From Actinoplanes oblitus (GTDB taxonomy: Bacteria; Actinomycetota; Actinomycetes; Mycobacteriales; Micromonosporaceae): a DNA stretch of 64,000 nt. Below the pieces are notes generated by a model that was not told the origin of the DNA, searched no databases, and saw only the letters and a program-made list of their open reading frames with translations. A program made the position numbers and the translations under genes. The DNA lies in assembly GCF_030252345.1 (NCBI RefSeq), contig NZ_CP126980.1, positions 3,115,501 through 3,179,500 of the forward strand, written 5' to 3'. Positions 33,976 to 42,215 of the stretch are shown piece by piece (the stretch's first letter is position 1; the number at the start of each line of letters is the position of its first letter).

Positions 33976-35108
33976 GGCTGCCGGTACAGCGAGCGGTACG
34001 TCTCCGACGACCCGGTGTTCGGCAGGCAGTCCGGGTCGTCGGGGCGCAGCAGGCTGGACTGCGCCTCGGTCCCGTCGCACCGCTGGAAGTACGCCTCGTA
34101 CGCCAGGTAGGGCGCGTGCGCCGCGAACCAGTCGTACATCCAGCGGACGAAGTCCGGGTTCTCCCGGCCGGCGTCCCCGGTCGGCACCACGCCCCACTCG
34201 CCGACCGAGAACAGCTTGCCGTGCCGGCGGGCGAACGCGTAGAGCCAGTCCAGGCCCTCCGGGGCGGCGGCGGTCCGGGCGAAGTCGGCCTTCGTCGGCG
34301 ACCACGGGTAGTGGTCGTAGTTGTCGATGCCGACGATGTCGACGTAGTCGTCACCCGGGTAGCAGCCGGTGCTGACCCCGCCGCACAGGCCGCTCGGCGT
34401 GGTGTGCGCGTTGATCGTCCAGTCCAGCAGCACGTCCGGGTCGGTGGCCCGGATCGCGTCGGCGGCGTGCCGGTAGCAGGCCAGGTAATCGGCGGTGTCC
34501 CGGCCGCGCCAGGCCATCGTCGGCTCGTTCATCTCCCAGCCGAGGCGGACGATCGAGTCACCCCGGCCCTCGGCGACCATCAGGCTGCCGAAGGCGCGCC
34601 AGCGGTCGTCGTACCGGCCGGCCGCGCAACCGGCGAGCAGGTCCTCGCCGCCGTCCGGGACCAGCCCCTGGGAGACCACCAGCACCCCGTCGAAGTCAGC
34701 GAACTCGGCGAACGTCCACCCCGTCCCGCTGGTCATCGAGGCGTACGAGGTGCGGTCGGTGTAGGTCTGCGCGACGGTGCAGGCCCGTTCCCGGGCGGTG
34801 CAGAACTCGCGTACCGCGGCGCCGGTCAGCAGCGGATAGCCGTTCACCCCGGAGAGCCCGGCGGTACCCGGCCAGCTGCCGGCGGTCCGGGCGCGGGTGA
34901 CCTGGCTGCGGGCCGAGCGCAGCCGCCGGCTCGCCGCGCTCAGCGAGGGCACCGAGATCGACGGCTGGGGGGTCGCGGACGGCTGGGCCGGCGGCGTGCC
35001 GGCCCGCTCGTCGCCGCCGGTCGCCAGGACCACCCCGGCGGCCAGCACCCCGGCGGCGATGCCGAGCGTCAGCAGAGCGAGCCGGCGGCGCCCGCGGGCC
35101 TCGCTCAC
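33972..35108 (-). CDS. Second GH26-like exported glycoside hydrolase
   Basis: A 378-residue protein with an N-terminal membrane anchor or signal (about 9-30), a Pro/Ser linker and a GH26-like barrel. Candidate catalytic residues are E192 in RLGWEMNEP and E304 in SVGEWGVVP. Several Cys pairs (103/110, 161/211, 242/249, 344/361) suggest an extracellular location. The GTG start overlaps the stop of the DUF1616-like gene, and it is the last gene of a six-gene operon. It resembles the lipoprotein on the opposite strand only in fold, not closely in sequence. Confidence 0.82.
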   Translation of the reverse strand: MSEARGRRRLALLTLGIAAGVLAAGVVLATGGDERAGTPPAQPSATPQPSISVPSLSAASRRLRSARSQVTRARTAGSWPGTAGLSGVNGYPLLTGAAVREFCTARERACTVAQTYTDRTSYASMTSGTGWTFAEFADFDGVLVVSQGLVPDGGEDLLAGCAAGRYDDRWRAFGSLMVAEGRGDSIVRLGWEMNEPTMAWRGRDTADYLACYRHAADAIRATDPDVLLDWTINAHTTPSGLCGGVSTGCYPGDDYVDIVGIDNYDHYPWSPTKADFARTAAAPEGLDWLYAFARRHGKLFSVGEWGVVPTGDAGRENPDFVRWMYDWFAAHAPYLAYEAYFQRCDGTEAQSSLLRPDDPDCLPNTGSSETYRSLYRQP

Positions 35109-35914
35109 CGCCGCGCGGCCGCCGCCGCGGCGATGACGAGTTCCCGGTACGCCCTGGCCGGCGTCCCCGTGAGCAGCTTGACGGTGACCCGCTGGTCGGC
35201 CGGGTATTTCACGGTCGCCGACCAGGAGCCGCGCGCGTCCGCCTCGACCTTGCGCCGGTCGATCTGCTCGCCCACGCTGTCCGTGGCGACCAGCGTGTAC
35301 GGCCCGGCGCCGGTCAGCCCGGTCACGCTGAGCCGGACCGCCCGATTGCCGTCGGCGGCCACCGGCCCGGGCGGGGCGGCCGAGAGGGACACCACCGCCA
35401 TGTTGTAGGTCCGTTCCGAGTCGCGGAACGAGTACCACCCGAACCCGGCCAGCAACGCCACCACGAACACCAGCGGCAGCACCTCGTGGACCAGCCGCGG
35501 GCGGGTCAGGCGCGGCCGGCGGGCGGCCGGGCCGTCCCCGGCGGGCTCCGGCCGGTCGCCGGCCGGGGCGCCCCAGCGCTGCCGGGCGACGGCCACGGCG
35601 ACCGCGACCAGGGTGGTGGCGGCGCTGAGGCCGAGCCAGCCGACCCGGTTCAGCGTGCCGCCGACCGCCCACAGCAGCAGCCCGCCGAGCACCAGCGTGG
35701 CCAGGCTCAGCGCCGGGATCAGCACCAGCCGTTCCACCCCGCCCAGGTCGTCCGGCCGGTCCCGGCGGAACAGCGCGCCGACCAGGGCGGCGCCCGGCAG
35801 CACCAGGCTGAGCAGCAACCCGGCCGGCGCCGACACCGGCAGCGGGCCGAGCAGCACGGCGGCCCCGGACACCACGGTCAGGCCGGTCAGCACACCGGCA
35901 CGCACCGCGTTCAC
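35105..35914 (-). CDS. DUF1616-like integral membrane protein
   Basis: A 269-residue protein. Its N-terminal half has four hydrophobic segments, including LLSLVLPGAALVGALFRRDRPDDLGGVERLVLIPALSL in parts, the pattern of DUF1616 proteins (short loop with FP/FR-R-D, then I/VERL). A fifth helix (VLPLVFVVALLAGFGWYSF) is followed by a roughly 95-residue extracytoplasmic beta domain. Such proteins accompany glycosyltransferases in surface-glycan loci. Start GTG and stop overlap both neighbours by four bases. Confidence 0.75.
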   Translation of the reverse strand: MNAVRAGVLTGLTVVSGAAVLLGPLPVSAPAGLLLSLVLPGAALVGALFRRDRPDDLGGVERLVLIPALSLATLVLGGLLLWAVGGTLNRVGWLGLSAATTLVAVAVAVARQRWGAPAGDRPEPAGDGPAARRPRLTRPRLVHEVLPLVFVVALLAGFGWYSFRDSERTYNMAVVSLSAAPPGPVAADGNRAVRLSVTGLTGAGPYTLVATDSVGEQIDRRKVEADARGSWSATVKYPADQRVTVKLLTGTPARAYRELVIAAAAAARR

Positions 35915-38262
35915 GACGTTCCCATCTGGTAGATCCGGACGTTCCCGTTGTCGTAGAGCCGGGACAGGCCGGCCGCGGTGTCGAACTTGCCGAGCTGGGC
36001 GGCGGTCAGCGGCTCGGTGATCCGCCCGGCGTTCGGGTCGGCCTCGAAGTACGCGCCCTCGGCCGGCAGCGCGTCGCCCAGCCGTTCGTCGACCACCAGG
36101 TAGTCCAGGCCGAACGCCTCGGCGAGCCGGCCCTGCGCGGTGCCCCAGGTGCGGGCGTAGAAGAGTTCGCCGACCTCGCGGACCGGGTCCTGCCGGCCGT
36201 ACGTGGAGGAGAGCGCCACCGCGGTCAGGTCGCCGCCGACCCGGTTGCCCGGGCCGAGCGTGCGTTTCTGCCAGTAGGCCGCCTCGACGCCGTACGCGTC
36301 CACCGACCGCTCGTAGGCGGCCGGCAGGTAGTCGCCCGGCAGCAGCGCGGAGACCGGGGGATAACCGCCGGTCCGGGCGCCGATCATCAGGATGGTGATC
36401 AGCGCGGTGCCGAGCCAGACCTGCTGCGACAACCGGCGGCCGGTGGTGATCGAGTACCCGGGGACCAGCGCGGAGCGCCACCGCCGGCCGTGCTCGTCCT
36501 TGGGCGGGATGATCTGTACGGCGTAGACGATCGCGCTCGCCGCGACCATCGAGATCGGGATGTAGGTGAAGGTGGAGAGCCGGCCGGCGATCTCCGGCCC
36601 GTTGGTGCCCAGGAAGCGGGCGCCGTTGCCGGCGAAGAAGACCGCGCCGCCGATCAGTGCGGCCCACCGCCAGACGTCCCGGTCCCGGCGCAGGATCATG
36701 TCCCGGGCCACCGCCAGGAACAGCACCAGCAGGCCGAGCAGGCCCAGGCCCTGCACGGCGAGCTGGATCAGCGGCACCGGCACCGAGGCCGAGGAGTCGG
36801 CGCCGGCCGCGCCGCCGAACATGGTCCGCAGCGAGGCGATCATGCGCTGCGCCGGCGACTCCAGGTAGGCGATCACGTCGTGCGCCACGAAGAGGATCCA
36901 GCCCAGCACCACGATCAGCGAGACGCCGGGCAGGATCAGCGCGTTCCACGGCCGCGGCCGCCGCATCGCCAGCTCCGTGCCGGCCAGCAGCACCAGCGTG
37001 GCGACCAGCGCGAACGCTGTCACGTGGTGGCTCACCGTGGTCATCACCGCGCCGACCGAGCCGAGCACCAGGAAGCGGCGCCCGCCGCCGGTGCGCCAGC
37101 GGCGGGACGCCCAGATCGTCATCATGAAGAACGGCAGCGCGGCGGTCTGGTACAGGAACATCGAGTTGAAGAACAGGTAGTGCATCGCCGTCGCGTAGGT
37201 CACGCAGGTCACCCCGGCCATCGCGGGGGAGTTGCTGGCCCGCAGCACGGTGACGAAGAGCAGGCCGACGAAGACCAGGTGGGTCACCCCGGCCACCAGG
37301 ATGCCGGCGGCGGTGACCGGCAGGCCGGTCAGCTCGGCGAGCGCGGCACCCATCTCGGCCAGTCCGGGGAAGTGCACCGCGGGTGGCAGCGCCGCGTTCG
37401 GCCGGAACAGCTCGCCGGTCTCGGTGATCAGGGTGGTGGCCAGCCAGTGCTGCAGCTCGTCGGGGAACCGGAACTGGTCCGGGCTGTACATCCACTTCAG
37501 CATGTACTGGTTCGCGGCCAGGCCGATCACCAGCACGAACGACTCGGTGGCCCCGGGCATCCGGCTGAGCAGGCGGAACACCACGGGGGTGAAGACGATG
37601 ACCTGGCCGGTCCAGTAGGCGGTCAGGGCCACGTCGTTGCCCGCGCGGCCACCGACGTACGCCATGGCGACCAGCACCACGCCGAGGCTGGAGAGCAGCA
37701 GCACCCAGGGCGCGTAGCCGAGGCCGGCGGAGGTCGCCGCCGGGTCGTCCTCGACCACCACCGCCGGGGCGGCGGCCCTCTCCTTCGGCTCCTTGTGCGG
37801 GAGCTTGATGATGACGGTGTCGTCGGCCGGCTCGGTGACCGGGGCGGAGCCGCGCGGCTTGGCCTTGCCGGACTGGGACTTCGGGCCCTGGGGGAGCCGG
37901 ATGATGACCGTGTCGTCACCGGCCGGCCGCTTGCGCACGCCGCCGGCGGGCAGGCTGATGATCGCGGTGTCGTCCGGTCTCGGCGTGCGACCCGCCAGCG
38001 GGACCGAGTCGACACCGGGCAGCCGGATGATCACGGTCTCCTCGCCGGCCGGTTTCGCCGGCTGGGGCTTCGGGATGACCTGGGTCTGTTCGCCGACCGG
38101 CTTCTCGGGCGGAAGTTTCGGGATGACCTGGGTCTGTTCGCCGACCGGTTTCGCCGGCTCGAGCTTCGGGATCACCTGTGTCTGCTCGCCCACCGGCGGC
38201 TTCGACTCGGCGGTGACGTCTTCCGGCGTCCGTTTCGGGTCGGACGTCGGCTGGTCCCCCAT
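35911..38262 (-). CDS. Large membrane protein, GT-C glycosyltransferase-like, with a Thr-motif cytoplasmic tail
   Basis: A 783-residue protein. Residues 1-180 are a hydrophilic tail with seven repeated Thr motifs: three GEQTQVIPK (T28, T44, T60), one EETVIIRLP (T76), then DDTAIISLP (T99), DDTVIIRLP (T118) and DDTVIIKLP (T149). From about 183 to 640 there are 12 or more membrane helices, with an acidic loop FRFPDELQHW after an early helix, as in GT-C enzymes. The last 140 residues form an outer domain. ATG at 38262 follows GGAGG. It probably polymerises or transfers lipid-linked sugars. The tail looks like a phospho-Thr docking array. Confidence 0.8.
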   Translation of the reverse strand: MGDQPTSDPKRTPEDVTAESKPPVGEQTQVIPKLEPAKPVGEQTQVIPKLPPEKPVGEQTQVIPKPQPAKPAGEETVIIRLPGVDSVPLAGRTPRPDDTAIISLPAGGVRKRPAGDDTVIIRLPQGPKSQSGKAKPRGSAPVTEPADDTVIIKLPHKEPKERAAAPAVVVEDDPAATSAGLGYAPWVLLLSSLGVVLVAMAYVGGRAGNDVALTAYWTGQVIVFTPVVFRLLSRMPGATESFVLVIGLAANQYMLKWMYSPDQFRFPDELQHWLATTLITETGELFRPNAALPPAVHFPGLAEMGAALAELTGLPVTAAGILVAGVTHLVFVGLLFVTVLRASNSPAMAGVTCVTYATAMHYLFFNSMFLYQTAALPFFMMTIWASRRWRTGGGRRFLVLGSVGAVMTTVSHHVTAFALVATLVLLAGTELAMRRPRPWNALILPGVSLIVVLGWILFVAHDVIAYLESPAQRMIASLRTMFGGAAGADSSASVPVPLIQLAVQGLGLLGLLVLFLAVARDMILRRDRDVWRWAALIGGAVFFAGNGARFLGTNGPEIAGRLSTFTYIPISMVAASAIVYAVQIIPPKDEHGRRWRSALVPGYSITTGRRLSQQVWLGTALITILMIGARTGGYPPVSALLPGDYLPAAYERSVDAYGVEAAYWQKRTLGPGNRVGGDLTAVALSSTYGRQDPVREVGELFYARTWGTAQGRLAEAFGLDYLVVDERLGDALPAEGAYFEADPNAGRITEPLTAAQLGKFDTAAGLSRLYDNGNVRIYQMGTS
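37804..38190 (-). repeat. Coding repeats for seven T-x-[VI]-I motifs
   Basis: The first four motif Thr residues are spaced 16 residues apart, the later ones 23, 19 and 31. Each has acidic residues or Glu-Gln just before Thr and Ile at +3; four of seven have Leu at +5. The underlying DNA is also repetitive (48-bp period in the first four). Confidence 0.85.
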
Positions 38263-38375
38263 GAAAAGAGCCTCCACGGTATGTCTCGATCGAGCAGGGT
38301 GGGACGGCCCGCATCACTCCTCGCGATGATACGAGCCGATATGCCGGATTTTCCGGGCAATCCGCGAGTCCGCGG

Positions 38376-39683
38376 TCAGCTCCCGGCGGCCCGCAGTTTG
38401 GCCCGGGCGGCCCGCCGCCCCCGCAGGTAGGCGCGCGGACCGGCGATCATCCCCTTGCGGTTGGCGCCGAGCAGCTCACGGGGGAAGTCGTCGCGCAGGG
38501 TGGAGACCCGCAGGCTGTCCGAGCCGGTCAGATCCCGGTACGCGGTGGGCGCCAGCTTGAGCAGCCGCCAGATCAGCCCCGGCCGGCCCAGCAGCAGGCT
38601 GGTGTACGCCGCGGTCAGCCCGGTGCCGTACCCGACCATCTGCTTCTCCAGCCCGGCGAAGTCCCGCCGGTGGAAGTGGTGGGTCACCGCGGTCGGCTGG
38701 TAGACGATCGTCCCGCCGGCCAGCAGCACCTGGGTGAAGGCCAGGGTGTCCTCGGACCCCATCGCCGGGGTGCCGGCGCCGAGCGCGGTGTCCCAGCCGC
38801 CGACCCGCTCGATCACGCCGGGCCGGAACGTCATGTTCGCCCCGGTGCCGAACGGCGGCAGCGGGTAGAGCGGGCTCTGCGGGTGCCGCGGGCCGAACAC
38901 GTCGGGGACGAACCCGCGGCCCTTGCTGTGCCCGCCGAACTGCTCGAACCAGATCTGCGCCCGGGTCTCCAGCTCGGCCGGGACGATCACGCCGGAGACC
39001 ACGTCGGCCTCCGGGTGCTCGACCAGCGCCCGGGCCACCTCGGCCAGCCAGTGCGGGTCGGCCAGCTCGTCGTCGTCGATCCAGGCCATGATCTCGCCCG
39101 GGCAGGCGGCGACCGCCGCGTTACGGGCGAACGACAGGCCGGCCTTGGGCTCCTTGAGGTAGGTGACCGGGCCGCGCCGGGCCGCCGACCGGACCACCTC
39201 GGCGGTGGCGTCGGTGACCGGGGCGTTGTCCACCACCAGGATCGTGAAGTTCGGGTACCGCTGGGCCAGCAGGCTGTCCAGGCAGCGGGCGAGCGCGCCG
39301 GGCCGTTCCCGGGTGCAGACCACCACGGTGATGTCCGGGGCGACGGCCAGCACCGCGCGCCGGCTCGCCAGGAACGCCGGCTCGGTCGCCGGGGTGAAAC
39401 CGTTGGCCGGGATGGCGGCGCCGCCGAGCCGGGGGCGCACCACGTCGCCCAGCTCGTCGTCGATGGCGGCGGCCAGGTCGACCGGGCTCAGGCCGTACTC
39501 CGGGACGTCCACCAGGATGGTGCCGAGCGGCTCGGTGAAGAGCCGGACCAGCGCCCAGGCCTGCTGCACCCGGCGGCCGTCCGCGGTGGCCGGGCCGACC
39601 CGCGGCAGCGGCTCGGACAGTTCCAGGTCGAGCACGACGGCGGGCAGCGGGGTGTCCGTCTCGAAAACGGGTGCGGTGGTCAC
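38376..39683 (-). CDS. GT2 family glycosyltransferase with N-terminal extension
   Basis: A 435-residue GT-A enzyme. Residues 1-115 form an extra domain I do not recognise (starts TTAPVFETDTPLPAVVLDLE). The GT2 core then begins ITVVVCTRERPGALARCLDSL, with VDNAP, and the DxD-type motif WIDDDELADPHW (203-205). The acceptor region has FGTGANMTFR and GSEDTLAF. GTG start overlaps the stop of the upstream GT2 gene. It is followed by a 113-bp gap, the largest in the operon, then the large membrane protein. Confidence 0.9.
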   Translation of the reverse strand: MTTAPVFETDTPLPAVVLDLELSEPLPRVGPATADGRRVQQAWALVRLFTEPLGTILVDVPEYGLSPVDLAAAIDDELGDVVRPRLGGAAIPANGFTPATEPAFLASRRAVLAVAPDITVVVCTRERPGALARCLDSLLAQRYPNFTILVVDNAPVTDATAEVVRSAARRGPVTYLKEPKAGLSFARNAAVAACPGEIMAWIDDDELADPHWLAEVARALVEHPEADVVSGVIVPAELETRAQIWFEQFGGHSKGRGFVPDVFGPRHPQSPLYPLPPFGTGANMTFRPGVIERVGGWDTALGAGTPAMGSEDTLAFTQVLLAGGTIVYQPTAVTHHFHRRDFAGLEKQMVGYGTGLTAAYTSLLLGRPGLIWRLLKLAPTAYRDLTGSDSLRVSTLRDDFPRELLGANRKGMIAGPRAYLRGRRAARAKLRAAGS

Positions 39684-40627
39684 GGGGCGGCCTTCACTGC
39701 GGGGCGCCGGGCGGACCGGCGCGAACTGACGGTTTCCACGACGCCGCCGACGCCGGCGGCGGCCACTCCGGCGGCCACGCCGCCGGCACGCAGCAGCTGG
39801 TTCAGGCCCTGGCCGCGGGCGGCGCCGGCGAGGTGCCGCAGGAACGCCTTGGGCAGCGACCACAGGTAGCTGCGCTCGGCGCCCAGGGCGTCGTTGTCGT
39901 GCAGGCCGGCCATCTGCACCTTGCCCCGCCCCTCGGCGTAGCAGCGGCGCACGAAGAACCGGAACGAGGCCCGCTCGGCGGGGACCTCGTGCTGGATGAC
40001 GGCGCTCGGCACGTACATCCAGCGGCCGCCGGCCAGCTGGCTCATCCGCAGGCAGAGGTCGGTGTCCTCGGGCCGGTTGCGGTCGCCGAGCTTGCCGAAG
40101 CCCAGCCGGAAGCCACCGACGGCGAGGAACGCGTCCCGCCGCACGATCATGTTGGCCGACCAGACGTTGCGGATCGGTGCGGTCTCGGTGGGCATTCCGG
40201 CGTACGACCCGCCGACGGCCCACAGGAACTCGGCGGGCATCCAGCGCGGCTCGGCACCCTCCCACGCCGGGACGATGGCGCCACCGGTGCCGACCACCGC
40301 CGGATCCGCGAACGGCTCGATCTGCCGGGCCAGCCAGTGCCGGTCGGCGATGATGTCGTCGTCCAGGAACGCCACCAGCGGCGTAACCGCGTGCTCGGCG
40401 CCGGTGTTCCGGTTGCCCGAGACGCCCCGGGGGTAGGCGTTCGGCAACACGGTGACGCCGGTCAGCTCGGCCTTGGCCCGGGCGTACATGTCCGGGTTGT
40501 GGTCGACGGCCACGACGATCTCGTCCGGCCGGTGGGTCTGCGCGCGGGCCGACTCCAGCGTGCGCAGCAGGTAACCCCAGCGCTTCTCGGTGTACGTGGG
40601 GATGACGATCGTGGTGGGGTGGGTCAC
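39680..40627 (-). CDS. GT2 family glycosyltransferase
   Basis: A 315-residue GT-A enzyme beginning TIVIPTYTEKRWGYLLRTLES, with the nucleotide-sugar metal motif FLDDDIIADRHW (DDD at 89-91), ANMIVRRDAFLAVGGF and the acceptor-side RPEDTDLC. The last 40 residues are Ala/Gly-rich and end with basic residues, so it may touch the membrane. It lies 15 bp after the upstream GT2 gene and overlaps the next by four bases. Sugar donor unknown. Confidence 0.92.
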   Translation of the reverse strand: MTHPTTIVIPTYTEKRWGYLLRTLESARAQTHRPDEIVVAVDHNPDMYARAKAELTGVTVLPNAYPRGVSGNRNTGAEHAVTPLVAFLDDDIIADRHWLARQIEPFADPAVVGTGGAIVPAWEGAEPRWMPAEFLWAVGGSYAGMPTETAPIRNVWSANMIVRRDAFLAVGGFRLGFGKLGDRNRPEDTDLCLRMSQLAGGRWMYVPSAVIQHEVPAERASFRFFVRRCYAEGRGKVQMAGLHDNDALGAERSYLWSLPKAFLRHLAGAARGQGLNQLLRAGGVAAGVAAAGVGGVVETVSSRRSARRPAVKAAP

Positions 40628-40642
40628 GAGGGGGGTGCCGTC

Positions 40643-41623
40643 CTACTTCTGCCGCGACCGCAGGTCTCGGGTGGGCTGGTTGCCGAGGTCGTCCACTGCC
40701 GAGTGCCGCGGCTTGTTGATGTCCTGGGCGGTACGGGCGGCGCGGTTGACGTGACCGCGGGGGTCGACCGGGTGCGGCCCGCTGGCGTTCGTCGCCTGGC
40801 GGGCGGCGGTCTGCTTGGCCAGCTTCACGGCGAACAGCTCGACGCCGGCCTTACGGCGTGACCGGGCGCGGCCGAACTCGCTGAAGATGGTGCGCAGCAC
40901 GCGGAAGCCGTCGCGGAAGGTGTTCAGGTTGCTCTGCCCGTGGATCCGCTCGTGCTCGGTGCTGCCGACCTCGCCGACCTTGAGCTGCTCGGCCACCGCG
41001 CGGATGTTGATCATCGTCTCGATCTCGAAGCCGTCGCCCCACAGCTTGCTGCCGTCGGCCGGCCGGGGCAGCTCCACGGCGGGCAGGTCGAGGGCCGGCA
41101 CCACGTCGCGCCAGAACGCGTTGTAGCCGTAGCAGAGGTCGGTGAACTTCGTCTTGAACAGGACGTTGACCACCAGGTTGAGCCCGTCGTTGCCGAGCTT
41201 GCGCAGCCGGGTGATGTCGTGGCTGTGGCCGCCGAAGTTGAACCGGGTGCCCTTCACGAACTGGTCGCCGCCGGTCAGCTTGGCGACGAACAGCGGGATC
41301 TCGGCCGGGTCGGTGGAGCCGTCGGCGTCGATCATCACGATGATGTCGCCGGTGCAGGCCGCGAAGCCGCAGGCCAGGGCGTTGCCCTTGCCGATCCGGG
41401 TCTGCTGCACGACCACCACGTCGGGGCGCAGCTCGCGAGCCACCTCGACGGTCCGGTCCTTCGATCCGCCGTCGACCAGGATCACCTCGGTGATCATCGG
41501 CGGGAGCTTCGCGAACACGTGGGGCAGGTTCCGCTCCTCATTCAGCGCGGGAATGACCACGCTTACGGTCGGTGAGTGGGGGCGGTCACTGTCGGTACTC
41601 GTGGGCACGTGCGAAAGCTCCAT
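40643..41623 (-). CDS. GT2 polyprenyl-phosphate sugar transferase-like (DPM1 type)
   Basis: A 326-residue GT2 enzyme like dolichyl-phosphate mannose/glucose synthases: VSVVIPALNEERNLPHVF, ILVDGGSKDRTVEVA, MIDADGSTDPAEI (DAD at 99-101), then KGTRFNFGGHSHDITRLRKLGN. It lacks the membrane helices of GtrB-type enzymes; instead the C-terminus is a basic, Arg/Gln-rich tail. It probably charges a polyprenyl phosphate with a sugar for the GT-C-like protein. ATG at 41623 follows GGAAGGGA, making this the first gene of the six-gene operon. Confidence 0.9.
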   Translation of the reverse strand: MELSHVPTSTDSDRPHSPTVSVVIPALNEERNLPHVFAKLPPMITEVILVDGGSKDRTVEVARELRPDVVVVQQTRIGKGNALACGFAACTGDIIVMIDADGSTDPAEIPLFVAKLTGGDQFVKGTRFNFGGHSHDITRLRKLGNDGLNLVVNVLFKTKFTDLCYGYNAFWRDVVPALDLPAVELPRPADGSKLWGDGFEIETMINIRAVAEQLKVGEVGSTEHERIHGQSNLNTFRDGFRVLRTIFSEFGRARSRRKAGVELFAVKLAKQTAARQATNASGPHPVDPRGHVNRAARTAQDINKPRHSAVDDLGNQPTRDLRSRQK

Positions 41624-41998
41624 GTCGGTCCCTTCCGGGGGCGGCAATACGGCCGATGGCGCGGATTCTGAATCGAAGTCCGCGTGGCCGCTCGCTTCAG
41701 GCAACGAATTTAGCAACGCATTACGCTGCGTCAACAGCCGACGAGTTGGTCTCACGTCACAGCCGTTCGTCTGAGCGTGAGATCTGTCCGACGGAGGGGC
41801 GATCTTGGTCACACCGCTACGTTGAGTAACTGACATACCGGCGCTGGGTGGATCTTCCCGGCGATCCCGGCGCGAGTCTTCCTATCGCCAGAAAAACGGA
41901 TCTGTCGGATATTCGCGATACGTTGGCATATCGTCACACTGGGTAGGCGAGCCCGAGGCGTGTGACGGCGCGTGAGGTGGCACCCTGAGGGAGTGGGA
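41624..41998. other. Divergent promoter region of the polysaccharide locus
   Basis: A 375-bp gap between the leftward glycan operon and the rightward mini-protein/sulfotransferase genes, noticeably more AT-rich than its flanks. It holds small dyads: TCTCACG near 41750 pairs with CGTGAGA near 41777, and CGATA/TATCG lies near 41920-41935. I cannot assign promoters with confidence and see no RNA gene. Confidence 0.5.
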
Positions 41999-42151
41999 AT
42001 GACGAGCGAGGCCGCCGGCTGCGTGTGCGGGCACCCCTTCGAGGCGCACCAGCACTACCGGGCGGGCAGCGAGTGCACCTTCTGCGGACCTCAGCGGTGC
42101 CCGCGGTTCCGGCGTCCGCGCTGGTGGCGGCGGTTCCTGCCGGCCTCCTGA
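41999..42151 (+). CDS. Small Cys/His mini-protein, putative zinc ribbon
   Basis: A 50-residue reading frame, ATG to TGA, with GAGGGAG upstream. It contains CVCGHPFEAHQHYRAG, then CTFCGPQRC, so a CxC/CxxC pair plus three His that could bind zinc, and ends with a very basic/Trp segment (RFRRPRWWRRFLPAS). Codon use fits an actinomycete gene (third positions mostly G/C). It stands alone between the divergent region and the sulfotransferase, in the same direction as the latter. Function unknown; a nucleic-acid or membrane-binding role is only a guess. Confidence 0.7.
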   Translation: MTSEAAGCVCGHPFEAHQHYRAGSECTFCGPQRCPRFRRPRWWRRFLPAS

Positions 42152-42166
42152 GCGCCCGGGTGGCGA

Positions 42167-42189
42167 AAGCCTATTAGTTCTGTAGGCTT
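42167..42189. promoter_or_regulatory. Inverted repeat upstream of the sulfotransferase gene
   Basis: AAGCCTA and TAGGCTT, 7-bp perfect arms around a 9-nt AT-rich centre, 26 bp before the sulfotransferase ATG. It could be an operator or a short hairpin in the leader. Confidence 0.4.
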
Positions 42190-42215
42190 AGCTCACTTTG
42201 ACGCAGGGAGGCACC

